In this document: one piece after another, positions 62,683 to 64,000 of the stretch
Position numbering within the stretch: the first letter of the stretch is position 1
Layout of the letters: each line of letters begins with the position of its first letter
From: Pararhodobacter aggregans
GTDB lineage: Bacteria > Pseudomonadota > Alphaproteobacteria > Rhodobacterales > Rhodobacteraceae
Direction of reading: 5' to 3'
Assembly (NCBI RefSeq): GCF_003075525.1
Contig: NZ_QDDR01000002.1
Coordinates: forward strand, 496,001 to 560,000
Length of the DNA stretch: 64,000 nucleotides
Notes under the pieces: generated by a model
Told to the model about the DNA's origin: nothing
Databases searched by the model: none
What the model saw: the letters and a program-made list of their open reading frames with translations, nothing else
Made by a program: the position numbers and the translations under genes

Positions 62683-64000
62683 ATGGCCAATCCCCGATTC
62701 ATTCACCTGCGAGTGCACACCGAATATTCGTTGCTGGAAGGCGCGGTGCCGGTGAAGAGCCTCGTGAAGACCTGCGACAAGCGCGGCATGCCCGCCGTCG
62801 CCATCACCGACACCAACGCGCTGTTCGCGGCGCTGGAATTCTCGGTCGTGGCCAAGGGGGCGGGCGTGCAGCCCATCGTCGGCTGCCAGATCGACGTGCA
62901 ATTGCCCGCGCGCCAGCCGGGCGAGAAGCCGCGTCCGGGCGCCCCTCTGGTCCTGCTGGCACAGAACGAGCGCGGGTATGAGAACCTGATGCTGCTCAAT
63001 TCCTGCCTCTATCTGCGTACCGACGGCTCGCTGCCGCATGTCACGCCCGATGAGCTGGCCCAGCACGCCGAGGGGCTGATCTGCCTGTCGGGCGGCCCGG
63101 ACGGGCTGGTCGGGCGGCTGATCCGCGACGGGCAGATACCCCGCGCGCAGGAGATCATGGATTTTCTGGCCGCGACCTATGGCGACCGGCTCTATGTCGA
63201 ACTCCAGCGCCATCCCGGCGAGGGCGGCGCGCTGACCGCGGCCGAGCAGGCGACGGAACGCCCGTTTCTGGAAATGGCCTATGCCATGGGCCTGCCGATC
63301 GTCGCCACCAATGACGTCTATTTCCCGGAGGCCAAGATGTTCGAGGCGCATGACGCGCTCCTCTGCATCAAGGAAGGCGCCTATGTCGATCAGCAATCGC
63401 CCCGCCGCCGCCTGACCCCGCAGCATTACCTGAAAAGCCCCGAGGAGATGGCGGCGCTGTTTGCCGACCTGCCCGAGGCGCTGGAAAACACCGTCGAGAT
63501 CGCCCGCCGCTGCGCCTTTGCCGCGTACAAGCGCAAGCCGATCCTGCCGAAATTCGCCGATGACGAGGTGGAGGAACTGCGCCGTCAGGCCTGGGACGGG
63601 CTGCGCGCGCGTCTGGCGGTGATCCCGCACGCGGCGCCGGTGTCGGAATACGAGGACCGGCTGACCTTCGAGCTGAACATCATCGAGCAGATGGGCTTTC
63701 CCGGCTATTTCCTGATCGTGGCCGATTTCATCAAATGGTCCAAGGATAACGGCATCCCGGTGGGGCCGGGCCGGGGCTCGGGCGCGGGCAGTCTGGTCGC
63801 CTATGCGCTGACCATCACCGACTTGGACCCGCTGCGCTATTCGCTGCTGTTCGAGCGGTTCCTGAACCCCGAACGCGTCTCGATGCCCGACTTCGACATC
63901 GACTTCTGCATGGACCGGCGCGAGGAGACGATCCAGTACGTCCAGCAGAAATACGGGCGCGAGAAGGTGGGCCAGATCATCACCTTCGGCGCGCTCCTGT
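62683..64000 (+). CDS. dnaE: DNA polymerase III alpha subunit (5' part, cut by window edge)
   Basis: The first 439 codons of the replicative polymerase. The PHP domain begins at once ([13 protein letters not shown] near residue 8, ITDTNALF near 41). The polymerase active site begins with [16 protein letters not shown] near 365, and [11 protein letters not shown] near 400 holds two of the three catalytic Asp. Codon use and domain order are normal. The gene runs off the right edge. Confidence 0.95.
   Translation, partial: MANPRFIHLRVHTEYSLLEGAVPVKSLVKTCDKRGMPAVAITDTNALFAALEFSVVAKGAGVQPIVGCQIDVQLPARQPGEKPRPGAPLVLLAQNERGYENLMLLNSCLYLRTDGSLPHVTPDELAQHAEGLICLSGGPDGLVGRLIRDGQIPRAQEIMDFLAATYGDRLYVELQRHPGEGGALTAAEQATERPFLEMAYAMGLPIVATNDVYFPEAKMFEAHDALLCIKEGAYVDQQSPRRRLTPQHYLKSPEEMAALFADLPEALENTVEIARRCAFAAYKRKPILPKFADDEVEELRRQAWDGLRARLAVIPHAAPVSEYEDRLTFELNIIEQMGFPGYFLIVADFIKWSKDNGIPVGPGRGSGAGSLVAYALTITDLDPLRYSLLFERFLNPERVSMPDFDIDFCMDRREETIQYVQQKYGREKVGQIITFGALL

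Overview
The window is GC-rich, densely packed DNA from an alphaproteobacterium, almost certainly of the order Rhodobacterales (Rhodobacter/Paracoccus/Rhodovulum-like). The main evidence is the gene order dusB(nifR3)-ntrB-ntrC-ntrY-ntrX-trkA-trkH-hfq-hflX, an NtrC without the sigma-54 contact motif (as in Rhodobacter), a GTA-type holin, a soeABC-type molybdoenzyme, a GapR/DUF2312 protein and the XdhA/XdhB/XdhC split xanthine dehydrogenase. I see no insertion sequence, CRISPR array, prophage structural gene or rRNA. The one RNA gene found is a tRNA-Thr. The region reads as chromosome backbone with several metabolic modules.

Layout. 1-558: end of a gene-transfer-agent lysis pair (fragment plus holin). 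740-5277 (-): soeA-soeB-soeC, a cytoplasmic-facing sulfite/DMSO-reductase-family enzyme. 5419-7440 (+): clpP-clpX, closed by a strong terminator. 7549-14169: an arginine/guanidino module. A minus-strand operon (DDAH-like hydrolase, TetR regulator, AruH-like transaminase, AruI-like decarboxylase) diverges from a plus-strand polar amino acid ABC transporter that lacks its ATPase. A perfect 11-bp-arm inverted repeat lies between them. 14312-14935: thiE-like gene. 15029-22115 (-): a CocE/S15 hydrolase followed by a complete dipeptide-type ABC transporter, facing an amidase (22272-23687). 23782-32176: mixed housekeeping genes, namely a small Flp-like pilin, pyrC, two poorly characterised genes, hpt, a Coq10/RatA START protein, a membrane LuxR-type regulator, amtB, and a tightly overlapping pncC/cinA-pgpA-ispDF set.

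32400-44299 (+): the nitrogen-regulation, potassium-uptake and Hfq/HflX block. 44327-45934 (-): a large exported protein of unknown function. 46304-50209 (-): a four-gene overlapping operon (UbiA-HAD fusion, GtrA, DprE1, DprE2) that matches the mycobacterial decaprenyl-phosphoryl-arabinose pathway. 50377-50778 (-): an Arr rifamycin ADP-ribosyltransferase. Then come tRNA-Thr with a clear promoter, an unknown protein, gapR, a small membrane protein and a decayed phytanoyl-CoA-dioxygenase-like pseudogene. 53149-62482 (-): a seven-gene purine module, xdhA-xdhB-xdhC followed by a BMP-type nucleoside/purine ABC transporter. 62683-64000 (+): the 5' part of dnaE, cut by the window edge.

How the parts fit. 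Most operons are translationally coupled by 1-8 base overlaps. Uptake systems sit directly beside the enzymes for their likely substrates (guanidino amino acids, peptides/amides, purines). Functions are inferred from sequence motifs read by eye and from gene context; no database search was possible.
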